The position numbers were made by a program, and so were the translations under genes. DNA of 64,000 nucleotides, taken from the NCBI RefSeq assembly GCF_034059295.1, contig NZ_CP139141.1, positions 4,819,001 through 4,883,000 on the forward strand, in the 5' to 3' direction. Positions within the stretch are counted from its first letter, which is position 1. Each line of letters opens with the position of its first letter. Source of the stretch: Pseudomonas sp. HR96 (GTDB lineage: Bacteria > Pseudomonadota > Gammaproteobacteria > Pseudomonadales > Pseudomonadaceae). The notes below the pieces were generated by a model. The model saw only the letters and a program-made list of their open reading frames with translations. It made no database searches and was not told the DNA's origin. Positions 28,129-36,568 of the stretch are shown here, one piece after another.

Positions 28129-28746
28129 CTAGCGCATTTCACGTTCAGCGGCCGACAGGCTGGCCTGAAAGGCCTCCCGGGCAAACTGACGCTCCATATA
28201 GTCCAAGAGCGGCTTGGCGGGCCGTGGCAGTTCGATACCCAGCACCGGCAAACGCCAGAGTATCGGTAATAGACAGCAGTCGACCAGACTTAGCTCCTCA
28301 CTGAGGAAATAAGGCTTGTCGGCGAACAGGGCAGACACGCCGGTCAGGCTCTCGCGCAATTCCTTGCGCGCCTGGACGCGCAACGGCTCCTTGCTGCGCG
28401 GGTCGAGAATCTGATCGACCAGCCCGCACCAGTCACGCTGGATACGGTGAATCAGCAAGCGGCTGTTGGCGCGAGCCACCGGGTACACGGGCAGTAAAGG
28501 TGGGTGCGGGTAACGCTCGTCGAGGTATTCCATGACCACGGTCGACTCGTACAACGCCAGGTCACGATCGACCAGGGTGGGCGTGCTGCCGTAGGGATTG
28601 ACTTCGACAAGCTGCGGCGGCAGGCGGCCCGCCACGACATCGATGATTTCGACGCTGACACCCTTCTCGGCGAGAACGATGCGCACCCGATGAGAATAGT
28701 GGTCGGCGGGGTCGGAGTAACAGGCCAACCGATTGGTCACGCCCAT
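28129..28746 (-). CDS. sspA: Stringent starvation protein A SspA
   Basis: SspA is a glutathione-S-transferase-fold protein that binds RNA polymerase; in other bacteria it controls stationary-phase and virulence genes. The 205-residue product has a thioredoxin-like N-terminal domain and a helical C-terminal domain with [14 protein letters not shown] (the conserved PHP). The ATG at 28746 follows AGGAGG. It has its own promoter and is preceded by a hairpin terminator. In relatives petC lies immediately upstream; here it does not. Confidence 0.96.
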   Translation of the reverse strand: MGVTNRLACYSDPADHYSHRVRIVLAEKGVSVEIIDVVAGRLPPQLVEVNPYGSTPTLVDRDLALYESTVVMEYLDERYPHPPLLPVYPVARANSRLLIHRIQRDWCGLVDQILDPRSKEPLRVQARKELRESLTGVSALFADKPYFLSEELSLVDCCLLPILWRLPVLGIELPRPAKPLLDYMERQFAREAFQASLSAAEREMR

Positions 28747-28760
28747 GGCGGTCCTCCTCG

Positions 28761-28789
28761 CGTATAGAAATAAAAACTCACAAAAGCAA
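28761..28789 (-). promoter_or_regulatory. sspA-sspB promoter
   Basis: TTGCTT (28784-28789) and TATACG (28761-28766) are spaced 17 bp apart on the minus strand, directly after the T-rich tail of the upstream hairpin and about 15 bp before the ATG. The leader would be very short. Confidence 0.5.
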
Positions 28790-28808
28790 ACGCGCCCCTT
28801 GGGGCGCG
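28784..28808 (-). terminator. Hairpin terminator upstream of sspA
   Basis: The perfect 8-bp stem CGCGCCCC/GGGGCGCG with a 2-nt loop is followed on the minus strand by TTTGCTTTTG. It sits where the pet operon would end in relatives, although no pet gene precedes it here. A second inverted repeat GCCGGGAA/TTCCCGGC is just upstream (28817-28843). Confidence 0.7.
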
Positions 28809-28900
28809 CAGGATCAGCCGGGAATTTTACAGCATTTCCCGGCACAACCCTTGGCTAATCTTGCCCTGCCCCGCACAAAGGCACGCGCCGATACAAATCA

Positions 28901-28932
28901 AAAAAAAACCCGCTTCCGTGAGGAGGCGGGTT
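28901..28932 (-). terminator. Terminator of rplM-rpsI
   Basis: Read on the minus strand, the stem CCCGC(C/T)TCC/GGAAGCGGG with a short loop is followed by nine T. It lies 35 bp past the rpsI stop. Confidence 0.9.
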
Positions 28933-28966
28933 TCTTTTGAGCGTAAAGCTCGAACGAAGCAGCGAA

Positions 28967-29359
28967 TTAACGCTTCGAGTACTGCGGACGCTTACGCGCT
29001 TTACGCAGACCGACTTTCTTACGTTCAACTTCACGGGCATCGCGAGTGACGTAGCCCGCTTTGCGCAGAGCGCCACGCAGGGTTTCGTCGTACTGCATCA
29101 ACGCACGGGTGATACCGTGACGGATCGCACCGGCCTGACCGCTGACACCACCACCGATAACGGTGACGTAGATGTCGAACTTTTCAGTGGTTTCGGTCAG
29201 TTCCAGCGGCTGACGAACTACCATGCGGGCAGTCTCGCGGCCGAAGAAAGTGTCCAGCGAACGGTTGTTAATGGAGATGTTACCAGTGCCCGGACGCAGG
29301 AAAACGCGTGCGGTTGCAGTCTTGCGACGGCCAGTGCCGTAATTTTGAGTCGCCGACAT
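28967..29359 (-). CDS. rpsI: 30S ribosomal protein S9
   Basis: S9 (uS9) has 130 residues. The C-terminal tail [12 protein letters not shown], which reaches the P-site tRNA, is intact. It is co-transcribed with rplM, 14 bp apart. A strong terminator follows. In other Pseudomonas petA comes next; here the next gene is sspA. Confidence 0.99.
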   Translation of the reverse strand: MSATQNYGTGRRKTATARVFLRPGTGNISINNRSLDTFFGRETARMVVRQPLELTETTEKFDIYVTVIGGGVSGQAGAIRHGITRALMQYDETLRGALRKAGYVTRDAREVERKKVGLRKARKRPQYSKR

Positions 29360-29373
29360 AATGAACTATTCCG

Positions 29374-29802
29374 TTAAAACTTCAGTTCTTGGGGCTGCTG
29401 AGCAGTATGAGGGTGAGCAGTGCCCGCATAGACTTTCAGCTTACGGTACATGTCGCGACCCAGCGGGTTCTTAGGCAGCATGCCTTTAACCGCGGTCTCG
29501 ATCACGCGCTCAGGGGCCTTGGCGATCAGCTTTTCGAAGTTGATCGACTTGATACCGCCCGGGAAACCGGAGTGGGAGTAGTACATTTTATCGGTGGTCT
29601 TGGCACCGGTAACGCGAACCTGCTCGGCATTGATCACGACGATGTAGTCGCCAGTGTCAACGTGAGGGGTGTACTCAGGCTTGTGCTTGCCACGCAGACG
29701 GCTCGCGATTTCTGTAGCCAGACGACCCAGGGTCTGACCAGCAGCATCAACGACGAACCAGTCGCGCTTTACTGTTTCCGGTTTAGCAGTAAAAGTTTTC
29801 AT
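29374..29802 (-). CDS. rplM: 50S ribosomal protein L13
   Basis: L13 (uL13) has 142 residues, the typical length, starting [15 protein letters not shown]. The conserved motifs GRLATEIAS and [12 protein letters not shown] are present. It is the first gene of the rplM-rpsI operon, with a clear promoter upstream. Confidence 0.99.
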   Translation of the reverse strand: MKTFTAKPETVKRDWFVVDAAGQTLGRLATEIASRLRGKHKPEYTPHVDTGDYIVVINAEQVRVTGAKTTDKMYYSHSGFPGGIKSINFEKLIAKAPERVIETAVKGMLPKNPLGRDMYRKLKVYAGTAHPHTAQQPQELKF

Positions 29803-29844
29803 TCTTTATAGCCTCAGGGGCCGCCCAGCAAAAATAGACGGCGG

Positions 29845-29873
29845 ATCTTACTGAATAGTGCTTACTTTGACAA
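29845..29873 (-). promoter_or_regulatory. rplM-rpsI promoter
   Basis: TTGTCA (29868-29873) and TAAGAT (29845-29850) are separated by 17 bp on the minus strand, about 43 bp before the rplM ATG. The -35 overlaps the palindrome TTGACTTGTCAA. Confidence 0.75.
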
Positions 29874-30088
29874 GTCAAAGGCAGCCGGGCACATGACGCT
29901 TTTCGGGGGCTCGGGTCATCACGTCGCATGCACGGCAAGATTCTTCCGGGAGGCGGGGCATCACGCCGCTTCTTAGAGAGGTGCCGAATTATCCAGATTT
30001 TCAGCTGAAAAGCAAGCTTGATGCGGACGTCTTGAGCTCAAGGCGTTCCGGCCATATCCTGACCGCTTTCCCCTATAAGAATAATGAT

Positions 30089-31093
30089 ATGACCTTCTCT
30101 CCTCCCGCCACGGCGGCGTTGCGCCGTGTCAGCATCCTGGCCGTCGACAAGGTCATGGCCGCCACCTTGATGCAGGCCAAGGACTTCTTCCACATGGCCA
30201 GCCTGCGCTATGGCAAGCAGACCGGACGCGGCCTGACTGCGGTGTTCGAGAGCCGGCTGGTCAGCCCCGACGGCCTGCCGGTGCGCAGTTTCAGCGATGT
30301 GGTGCTGCCGGTGAGCGGCGCGCTGGAGGATGCCGACATCATCATCCTGCCGGCCCACTGGGACGACTTCGACGCCCTGAGCCAGCGCTACCCGCAGGTG
30401 GTGCCCTGGCTGCGCGCGCAGCATGCCCGGGGCGCGGTGCTCTGCGCCGAGGCCAGCGGGGTGTTCTGGCTGGCCGCTGCCGGCCTGCTGGACGGCAGGG
30501 AGGCGACCACCTATTGGCGATTCTTCGAGGAGTTCCGCCAGCGCTTCCCGCAGGTCATCCTCAACCCGGACAAGCACCTGACCGACGCCGACAATGTGTA
30601 CTGCGCCGGCGGGCCGGTGTCCGCGTGCGACCTGTACATCTACCTGATCGAGCGCTTCTGCGGCGCCAGCGTGGCCCAGGCGGTTTCGCGCGACATTCTC
30701 TACGAGGTGCAGCGCAGCTATTCACCGGGACGGATGGGTTTCGGCGGGCAGAAACTGCATCAGGACGCCCTGATCCTGCAGGTGCAGCAATGGCTGGAGG
30801 GGCATTTCGCCGAGAAATTCCGCTTCGAGGACGTCGCCCGCCAGCACGGCATGAGCATCCGCAACTTCATGCGACGCTTCCAGACCGCCACCGGCGACAA
30901 GCCGCTGCATTATCTGCAGCGACTGCGCATAGAAACCGCCAAGGGTCTGCTGTCGGGCTCGCGCAAGAGCATCAAGACCATCAGTTACGAGGTGGGCTAC
31001 GACGATGCCAGCTTCTTTGCCCGACTGTTCCGCCAGCACACCGAGCTGTCCCCCAACGAGTACCGGCTGCAGTTCGTCGGCAGCTGCGCGTAG
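30089..31093 (+). CDS. GlxA-family AraC-type transcriptional regulator
   Basis: A 334-residue protein with an N-terminal DJ-1/PfpI-like (class I glutamine amidotransferase-like) domain (about 14-185) and a C-terminal AraC/XylS double helix-turn-helix (about 235-330). The second helix ends in the family signature YDDASFFARLFRQHTELSPNEYR. The nucleophile-elbow region GAVLCAEASGV keeps a cysteine. The inducer is unknown; relatives control amine, arginine or carnitine catabolism. The ATG at 30089 has no good ribosome site. It is alone between rplM and zapE. Confidence 0.88.
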   Translation: MTFSPPATAALRRVSILAVDKVMAATLMQAKDFFHMASLRYGKQTGRGLTAVFESRLVSPDGLPVRSFSDVVLPVSGALEDADIIILPAHWDDFDALSQRYPQVVPWLRAQHARGAVLCAEASGVFWLAAAGLLDGREATTYWRFFEEFRQRFPQVILNPDKHLTDADNVYCAGGPVSACDLYIYLIERFCGASVAQAVSRDILYEVQRSYSPGRMGFGGQKLHQDALILQVQQWLEGHFAEKFRFEDVARQHGMSIRNFMRRFQTATGDKPLHYLQRLRIETAKGLLSGSRKSIKTISYEVGYDDASFFARLFRQHTELSPNEYRLQFVGSCA

Positions 31094-31118
31094 GTGCTAG
31101 CCGCAGCGCCCAGGCCTC

Positions 31119-32213
31119 TCAGGGCTTGTGCGCGCGCGCCAGGAATTCGTGGGACTGCATCTCCAGCAGCCGGCTCAGGGTACGCTGGAACTCGAAGTTC
31201 AGGCGACCGCCGGTGTACAGGTCCTTGAGCTCGACCTCGGCAGAAATGATCAACTTGACGTTGCGATCGTAGAACTCGTCGACCATGTTGATGAAGCGCC
31301 GGGCGATGTCATCGGTGGTCACACTCATCTGCTCCACGCCGCTGAGCAGCACGGCATTGAAAATCTTGCCCAGCTCGATGTAGTCGTTCTGGCTGCGTGG
31401 GCCGTCGCACAGCTCGCGAAAGTCGAACCAGGCCACGTCGTCACAGGTGCGCAGGGCATGGATCACACGATTCTCGATGGTCAGGGGATCGTTTTCGGTG
31501 ACCTTCTTGCTGTTGTGGGTCAATGCCGCGAAGCTTTCGCGCATGCTCTTCTGCGCCGCTTCGTCGAGCGGAAAATGGAACAGCTCGGCCTGCTCGAGAT
31601 GGCGCAAACGGTAGTCGACGCCGCTGTCGACGTTGACGATCTCGGTGTTTTCCTTGATCAGGGCAATCGCCGGCAGGAAGCGCGCGCGCTGCAGGCCGTC
31701 CTTGTAGAGCCCGTCGGGAACGATGTTGGAGGTGGCGACCAGGGTCACGCCGTTCTTGAACAGCTCCTCCATCAGGGTGCCAAGGATCATGGCGTCGGTG
31801 ATGTCGGAGACGAAGAATTCGTCAAAGCAGATGACCCGGGCCTCGTCGGCGAACCGCCGAGCGATGACGGTGAGTGGGTTCTTCTGGTCCTTGAGGGTCT
31901 TGAGCTCTTCGTGGACGCGTTTCATGAAGCGGTGAAAGTGCGTGCGCACCTTCTGCTCGAACGGCAGCGCATCGAAGAAGGTATCGACCAGGTAGGTCTT
32001 GCCACGCCCTACCCCGCCCCAGAAATACAAGCCCTTGACCGGCTTCTGCTCTTTTTTCCCGAACAGCTTGCCGAAGACCCCGGGCTTGCTGTCCGGGGCG
32101 GCGATCAGGTCGTCGTAGAGCCGCTGCAGATGACGAACGGCCGTCTCTTGCGCTGCATCGTGGAAAAAGTCAGGGCGTTGAAGATCGGCTTGATATCGTT
32201 CTAGAGGCGTCAT
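31119..32213 (-). CDS. zapE: Cell division ATPase ZapE (AFG1 family)
   Basis: ZapE is an AFG1-like ATPase that associates with the Z ring and is needed for division under low oxygen or heat in E. coli. It has 364 residues, with Walker A GGVGRGKT at 66-73 and Walker B VICFDEFFVSD. The ATG at 32213 (MTPLERYQAD) matches family starts; an upstream TTG at 32225 is less likely. Its promoter region borders repeat element B. Confidence 0.95.
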   Translation of the reverse strand: MTPLERYQADLQRPDFFHDAAQETAVRHLQRLYDDLIAAPDSKPGVFGKLFGKKEQKPVKGLYFWGGVGRGKTYLVDTFFDALPFEQKVRTHFHRFMKRVHEELKTLKDQKNPLTVIARRFADEARVICFDEFFVSDITDAMILGTLMEELFKNGVTLVATSNIVPDGLYKDGLQRARFLPAIALIKENTEIVNVDSGVDYRLRHLEQAELFHFPLDEAAQKSMRESFAALTHNSKKVTENDPLTIENRVIHALRTCDDVAWFDFRELCDGPRSQNDYIELGKIFNAVLLSGVEQMSVTTDDIARRFINMVDEFYDRNVKLIISAEVELKDLYTGGRLNFEFQRTLSRLLEMQSHEFLARAHKP

Positions 32214-32395
32214 ATTCGTTAGCAAGGCAACAAAAACGGGCGGTCACTGTAGCGACGGGTTGGAATAATGGCAATGCAGCTTGCGACGTTCTGTCGCTTT
32301 TGCGTTGCGAGGGCCGCCTATCGGCGAGATGCAACCGCGCGGGCCGGGATTCTGATCCGGATCTAATCTGTGAATAGGATTTTGCAGGTGTTCTT

Positions 32396-32498
32396 GATCT
32401 TGATCTTGATCTTGATCTGCTTTTGACCTTGATCTGCTTTTGATCTTGATCTGCTTTTGATCTTGATCTGCTTTTGATCTTGATCTGCTTTTGATCTT
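32396..32498. repeat. Left tandem arrays of element B: (GATCTT)3 and 17-bp ×5
   Basis: Three GATCTT hexamers (32396-32413) are followed by five 17-bp units GATCTGCTTTTGATCTT (32414-32498), the first with one substitution. The words match the 18-bp repeat of element A, but the unit is one base shorter. Confidence 0.92.
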
Positions 32499-32725
32499 GA
32501 TCTTGATCTACCGCGACTTCAGCAGGCCGAACGGAGCAGCGCGGGAGTGGTGGCGCGAGGCAGGAGCCGAGCGAGCGCCGCGCGGCCAGGGACGGCCGCT
32601 CGGCGCGTACGCCACGGAGCGATGTGGAGTGAGGGAACCCGGAGCGCAGCGTAGGGCCAATGAATGGAGCGGAGGCCTTTTGGTTACTTTTGGGCCTTTC
32701 CAAAAGTGACTCGCCGTAAGGGCGA

Positions 32726-32833
32726 AAAGGTGATTTCGCGCCACCCTAGCAAATGGATTAGCTTAAAAACCCGGGGGTCGCTACTGCGATATCGAAGCTT
32801 ATCCGGCATCTTCGACGCGGCCAAAGGCCCCTT
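32726..32833. repeat. 108-bp spacer of repeat element B (inverted relative to A)
   Basis: The spacer is bounded by 15-bp hairpins at 32711-32725 and 32834-32848 (TCGCC/GGCGA stems, 5-nt loop). Its inverse complement aligns without gaps to the element A spacer. The internal hairpin here is TCGAAG/CTTCGA around a 12-nt loop, compared with TTGGAG/CTCCAA in A. Confidence 0.85.
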
Positions 32834-33066
32834 TCGCCCTTACGGCGACTCACTTTTGGAAAGGCCCAAAAGTAAGCAAAAGGCCTCCGCTCCGTTCATT
32901 GGCCCTGCGTTACGCTACGCTCCACTCCGGGTTCCCTCCTTACGCATCGCTCCGTGGCGTACGCGCCGAGCGGCCGTCCCTGGCCGCGCGGCGCTCGCTC
33001 GGCTCCTGCCTCGCGCCACCACTCCCGCGCTGCTTCAGTCGGCCTGCTGAAGTCGCGGCAGATCAA

Positions 33067-33125
33067 GATCAAAAGCCAGATCAAAAGCCAGATCAAAAGC
33101 CAGATCAAAAGCCAGATCAAAAGCA
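33067..33125. repeat. Right tandem array of element B: 12-bp GATCAAAAGCCA ×4
   Basis: Four perfect 12-bp units (33067-33114) and an 11-bp degenerate unit run to the trpS stop (TCA at 33128-33130 on the plus strand). Confidence 0.92.
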
Positions 33126-33127
33126 GA

Positions 33128-34474
33128 TCATTCCTGCGGTAGCAGCGCCAATCTCAATGCCTCGATGGCGATCTCACGCGCGCCGGCATCGGCAAACGCC
33201 GGGCTGTCGGCCACGCAGACACCGTCCACCCACAGAGTGAAACTGTGCAATTCAGGTCGCACGTCCAGTGCCGCGCCGCTCTGCAGTTGCTTGGTCACCG
33301 CGCCAGCGGCCTTGCCATCGGCGAAGTTGCGCGACAACAGCAGTTGCTCGCCATCGGCGGCCAGCAGGCGGAAACGGAAGCTGCCGTCGTCTTCGCGGAA
33401 ACTGACGAAACGCGCGGCTTTGCCGGTTTTCTTCTTGCTGGCAGTGGCCACCTGGACCTGTTCGCGGAACGAACGCAGACCAACCGCTTCACGTAGCTCG
33501 CCAAGGAAAGGCGTTGCCACCTGGCGGGCCTTGCGGGCGCCGGTCTGCAGGATATCTTCCAGCTCCGCCGGCCGCTCGATCAAACGTCGATAGGCCTCGC
33601 GTGGCTCGGCCAACTGCCCGTCCAGCAGCGTGAACAAGCGGCTCTTCGCTTCGCCCCAGCCGAGGCCCTGCAGCAGCGCCTGGCGAAATTCGGCGCTGCC
33701 CTCTGGCGTGGCGAACGCCTGATAGAGGGTGAACAGGTGCGAGTTGTCCGGATCCTTGGCCTCGCCCGGCGCCCTGGAATCGGTGACGATGCGCGAGATC
33801 GCTTCCTTCATTTCCTTGGCGCTGCTGAAAAGCGGGATGGTGTTGTCGTAGCTTTTGGACATCTTGCGGCCATCGAGGCCGGGCAAGGTGGCGACGCTTT
33901 CCTCGATCAGCGCCTCGGGCATGACGAAAAACTCCTTGCCCTGGCCGAACAGATGGTTGAAGCGCTGGCCAATGTCCCGGGCCATTTCCACGTGCTGGAT
34001 CTGGTCACGACCCACCGGCACCTTGTGCGCGTTGAACATCAGGATGTCGGCGGCCATCAGCACCGGGTAGCTGTACAGGCCCATGGTGATGCCCGCGTCG
34101 GGGTCTTCGCCGCCCTCGACGTTCTTGTCCACCGAGGCCTTGTAGGCGTGGGCGCGGTTGAGCAGCCCCTTTGCCGCCACGCAGGTCAAGAGCCAGGTCA
34201 GCTCGGTGATTTCCGGGATGTCGGACTGCCGGTAGAAGGTCACGCGGTCGACATCCAGCCCCGCCGCCAACCAGGTCGCGGCGATCTCCAGGCGCGAGCG
34301 CTGAATGCGCAGCGGCTCGTCGCACTTGATCAGCGCATGGTAGTCGGCCAGGAAATAGAACGAGTCGGCATCGCTTTGTCGGCTGGCGACGATGGCCGGG
34401 CGGATGGCACCGGCGTAGTTGCCCAGGTGCGGGGTCCCGGTGGTGGTGATGCCGGTGAGGATACGAGTGGTCAT
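33128..34474 (-). CDS. trpS: Tryptophanyl-tRNA synthetase (long form)
   Basis: Class I aminoacyl-tRNA synthetase that charges tRNA-Trp. HLGN (16-19) and KMSKS (204-208) are intact. At 448 residues it is about 110 longer than E. coli TrpS; the extra C-terminal domain (from about 335) is the Pseudomonas-type extension, whose role is unclear. The ATG at 34474 (MTTRILTG) is preferred over 34495. The stop codon is embedded in the outermost repeat of element B. Confidence 0.96.
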   Translation of the reverse strand: MTTRILTGITTTGTPHLGNYAGAIRPAIVASRQSDADSFYFLADYHALIKCDEPLRIQRSRLEIAATWLAAGLDVDRVTFYRQSDIPEITELTWLLTCVAAKGLLNRAHAYKASVDKNVEGGEDPDAGITMGLYSYPVLMAADILMFNAHKVPVGRDQIQHVEMARDIGQRFNHLFGQGKEFFVMPEALIEESVATLPGLDGRKMSKSYDNTIPLFSSAKEMKEAISRIVTDSRAPGEAKDPDNSHLFTLYQAFATPEGSAEFRQALLQGLGWGEAKSRLFTLLDGQLAEPREAYRRLIERPAELEDILQTGARKARQVATPFLGELREAVGLRSFREQVQVATASKKKTGKAARFVSFREDDGSFRFRLLAADGEQLLLSRNFADGKAAGAVTKQLQSGAALDVRPELHSFTLWVDGVCVADSPAFADAGAREIAIEALRLALLPQE

Positions 34475-34495
34475 ATTTTTTGAATTCTTGTGCAT

Positions 34496-35131
34496 TCAGT
34501 TCGAAAGGCGCGGCAGCACCAGATCTTTCAGGTCGGTGAGCTTGCCATGAAAAAAGTGTCCGCATTCTGCCACTTTCAGCAGCTCATGGGGCAGTGCAAG
34601 GGCCTGCGACCAGTCGTAGACCTTCTGCGGCTCGACCACTTCGTCGCTTTGCGGCTGGATCACGGTGATCGGGCAGCGCTCGGGCAGCGGGTGCTCGGCG
34701 CCCAGGCGCATGACCGCCGGTGCCACCATGAACAGCCGCTCGACCGCCTGCCCCGCCGCCTCCAGGCGCCCGGCCAGGCTGGCGGCGACAAAGCCGCCAA
34801 AGGAAAAGCCGAGCAGCGTCAGCGGCAACGGCGGTTGCTGGCCAAGCAGCCAGGCAGTGGCGGCCCGGGCGTCATCCACCTCACCGCTGCCCATGTCGTG
34901 GCTGCCAGCACTGGCACCGGTGCCGCGATAATTGAAACGCAGTGTGTTGAGGCCTGCGTCGCGCGCCGTGCGCTGCAAGGTCGACACGACCTTGTTGAGC
35001 ATGGTGCCCCCTTGCACCGGGTTGGGGTGGCAGATCAACGCCACGCCCCGGGCGTCCGGGACTTGCAGGTACAATGCTTCCAATTGGCCGACGGGGCCAT
35101 CGATGAAAAAGGCGGTTTCGCGCATGAGCAC
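34496..35131 (-). CDS. Alpha/beta hydrolase
   Basis: A 211-residue alpha/beta-hydrolase-fold protein. Visible features are the oxyanion region CHPNPVQGGTM, the nucleophile elbow GFSFGG (Ser), a late Asp (PQSDEVV) and a His (CGHFFHG). The substrate is unknown. The GTG at 35131 has a GGAG at 7 bp; an ATG two codons later (35125) is the alternative start. It lies 21 bp upstream of trpS and is divergent from zapG, the conserved Pseudomonas arrangement. Confidence 0.88.
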   Translation of the reverse strand: MLMRETAFFIDGPVGQLEALYLQVPDARGVALICHPNPVQGGTMLNKVVSTLQRTARDAGLNTLRFNYRGTGASAGSHDMGSGEVDDARAATAWLLGQQPPLPLTLLGFSFGGFVAASLAGRLEAAGQAVERLFMVAPAVMRLGAEHPLPERCPITVIQPQSDEVVEPQKVYDWSQALALPHELLKVAECGHFFHGKLTDLKDLVLPRLSN

Positions 35132-35175
35132 GTCTGAACTCCGTGACCTTGAATAGGGTCGACTCGTCTAGTCGA

Positions 35176-35205
35176 TTGACGCTGCCAGGCATATCCGCGT
35201 CTTAT
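35176..35205 (+). promoter_or_regulatory. Candidate zapG promoter
   Basis: TTGACG (35176-35181) and TCTTAT (35200-35205) with an 18-bp spacer, about 65 bp before the GTG start of zapG. Confidence 0.4.
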
Positions 35206-35270
35206 CGCAGGTATACAGGGCAGGTCCGAGCCGTTAACGTAAAGCAAAGCCGTTTATAGAGGAAGGACTC

Positions 35271-35708
35271 GTGGATTACTCGCTCTTAGTTTGGCTGTTG
35301 CCGACCCTGGCCCTGGTCATCGGCGTTGCCGTAGGCTTTCTGGTGGCGCGGGTGCTGCCCAATGCCGTGCCCAATAGCACCCAGCGTCAGCTGGATGACA
35401 TCCAGGAACGCTTCGACAACTATCAGAATGAAGTGGTGACCCACTTCAACAGCACGGCGATTCTGGTCAAGAAGCTGACTCAGAGCTATCAGGAGGTGCA
35501 AGACCACCTCGCCGAGGGTGCCAACCGCTTGGCGCTCGACGAGCTGACCCGTCAGCGCCTGCTGGCCTCGCTGCACTCCGACAGCGCCGCGCAGGTCTCC
35601 CAGCGCCTGACGCCACCGCGCGACACCGAGGTACCCAAGGATTACGCGCCAAAGGCGCCGAACTCTCCCGGCATGCTCGACGAGCAATATGGCCTGAAGC
35701 GCAAGTAA
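35271..35708 (+). CDS. zapG: ZapG/YhcB family inner-membrane protein (DUF1043)
   Basis: YhcB/ZapG proteins are bitopic inner-membrane proteins linked to cell division and envelope growth. The 145-residue product has an N-terminal membrane segment (about 6-27) followed by a long predicted coiled coil (about 36-100) and a proline-rich tail. The GTG start is supported by GAGGAAGGA 3 bp upstream. A terminator follows. Confidence 0.9.
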   Translation: MDYSLLVWLLPTLALVIGVAVGFLVARVLPNAVPNSTQRQLDDIQERFDNYQNEVVTHFNSTAILVKKLTQSYQEVQDHLAEGANRLALDELTRQRLLASLHSDSAAQVSQRLTPPRDTEVPKDYAPKAPNSPGMLDEQYGLKRK

Positions 35709-35735
35709 GGCCTGCCAGCACCACCGTGGAACTGC

Positions 35736-35764
35736 AACGGGGCCGATGGGCCCCGTTTGCTTTT
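35736..35764 (+). terminator. Terminator of zapG
   Basis: The stem ACGGGGCC/GGGCCCCGT with a GAT loop is followed by TTGCTTTT. It lies between convergent zapG and the response regulator and may serve both directions weakly. Confidence 0.7.
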
Positions 35765-35776
35765 ACCTGGGCCCGG

Positions 35777-36457
35777 TCAACAAGGCCCCAGCCCGCCGTC
35801 GACCTTGAACAACTCGATGTCGCTGCGGATGCCCAGCTTGCGGAACGCCGCGATTTTTTGTGCGCTGATGGTCTTGACGCTGCGGTTGAATTTGCTGGCA
35901 ATCTGCGACACCGACATCCCCTCCAGGCAACAGCGCAGCACTTCCTGCTCGCGTGCGGAGAGCCCCGGTGTGGCGGCCAGGGTTTGGGCGCGCTCGGCGC
36001 TTGCCGGCTCGCCCGACACCGCTGCCTGTCGTTGTCCCGGCTCGATACCCGGCTGCAGGTAGACCTTGCCGCTGCCGACCTGGCGGATGGCGCGCAACAA
36101 CTCGTCCAGGCCCTGGGATTTGCCGATGAACCCACTGGCGCCCGTACGCAGGCTCAACGCCACGATCGCCGGCAGCTCGCTGGCTGAAGACACCAGCAGA
36201 CGCATCGCCGGGTAGCGCACAGCCAACAGGCGAATCAGGTTGAGGCCATCCACCTCATGGGGCTGCAGCGAGTAATCGAGCACCAGCACATCGATCGATG
36301 TACTGCTCAAGGCCTGCAGCATCTCGCGGCTTGAGGCATACAGCGCCACCACCTCGATATCCCGCTCAGGCTGCATGCGCATGGCAAAGCCGTTGCGGAT
36401 CAGCGGATGATCATCCAGCAAGGCCACGCGCAACGGGGACCGATTGGACCATTTCAT
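35777..36457 (-). CDS. Response regulator, receiver + LuxR-type HTH (BvgA/EvgA-like)
   Basis: A 226-residue NarL/FixJ-family regulator. The receiver domain has the acidic pair D15-D16, phosphoacceptor D61 and K113. The LuxR HTH (about 166-210, LSAREQEVLRCCLEGMSVSQIA) is C-terminal. It lies 111 bp downstream of the hybrid kinase gene on the same strand, and a TATACT -10-like hexamer in that gap could give it a separate promoter. Target genes are not identifiable here. Confidence 0.93.
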   Translation of the reverse strand: MKWSNRSPLRVALLDDHPLIRNGFAMRMQPERDIEVVALYASSREMLQALSSTSIDVLVLDYSLQPHEVDGLNLIRLLAVRYPAMRLLVSSASELPAIVALSLRTGASGFIGKSQGLDELLRAIRQVGSGKVYLQPGIEPGQRQAAVSGEPASAERAQTLAATPGLSAREQEVLRCCLEGMSVSQIASKFNRSVKTISAQKIAAFRKLGIRSDIELFKVDGGLGPC

Positions 36458-36568
36458 GGGGGTGAGCGCCAGTGAGCCGCAGGTACTACTTCGCGCCAGT
36501 ATATGTGTGCGAGCCTCACCCAGAGGCGGTGAGCAAAGATATTCTTGAGCAGACTGGCGTAATGATTT

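Larger units (their letters stand above)
32391..33130. repeat. Repeat element B: second copy of the inverted-repeat core
   Basis: The 560-bp core (32505-33064) has a 221-bp left arm (32505-32725), a 108-bp spacer (32726-32833) and a 231-bp right arm (32834-33064), the same dimensions as element A. The left arms of A and B differ at only a handful of positions, as do the right arms. The spacer, however, runs in the opposite direction relative to the arms. The flanking arrays end directly in the trpS stop codon. The stretch between zapE and trpS (32214-33127) holds nothing else recognisable. Confidence 0.9.

Noticed and set aside
32391..33130. CRISPR-like array
   Set aside because: The repeats are directly tandem without unique spacers, and no cas genes are near.
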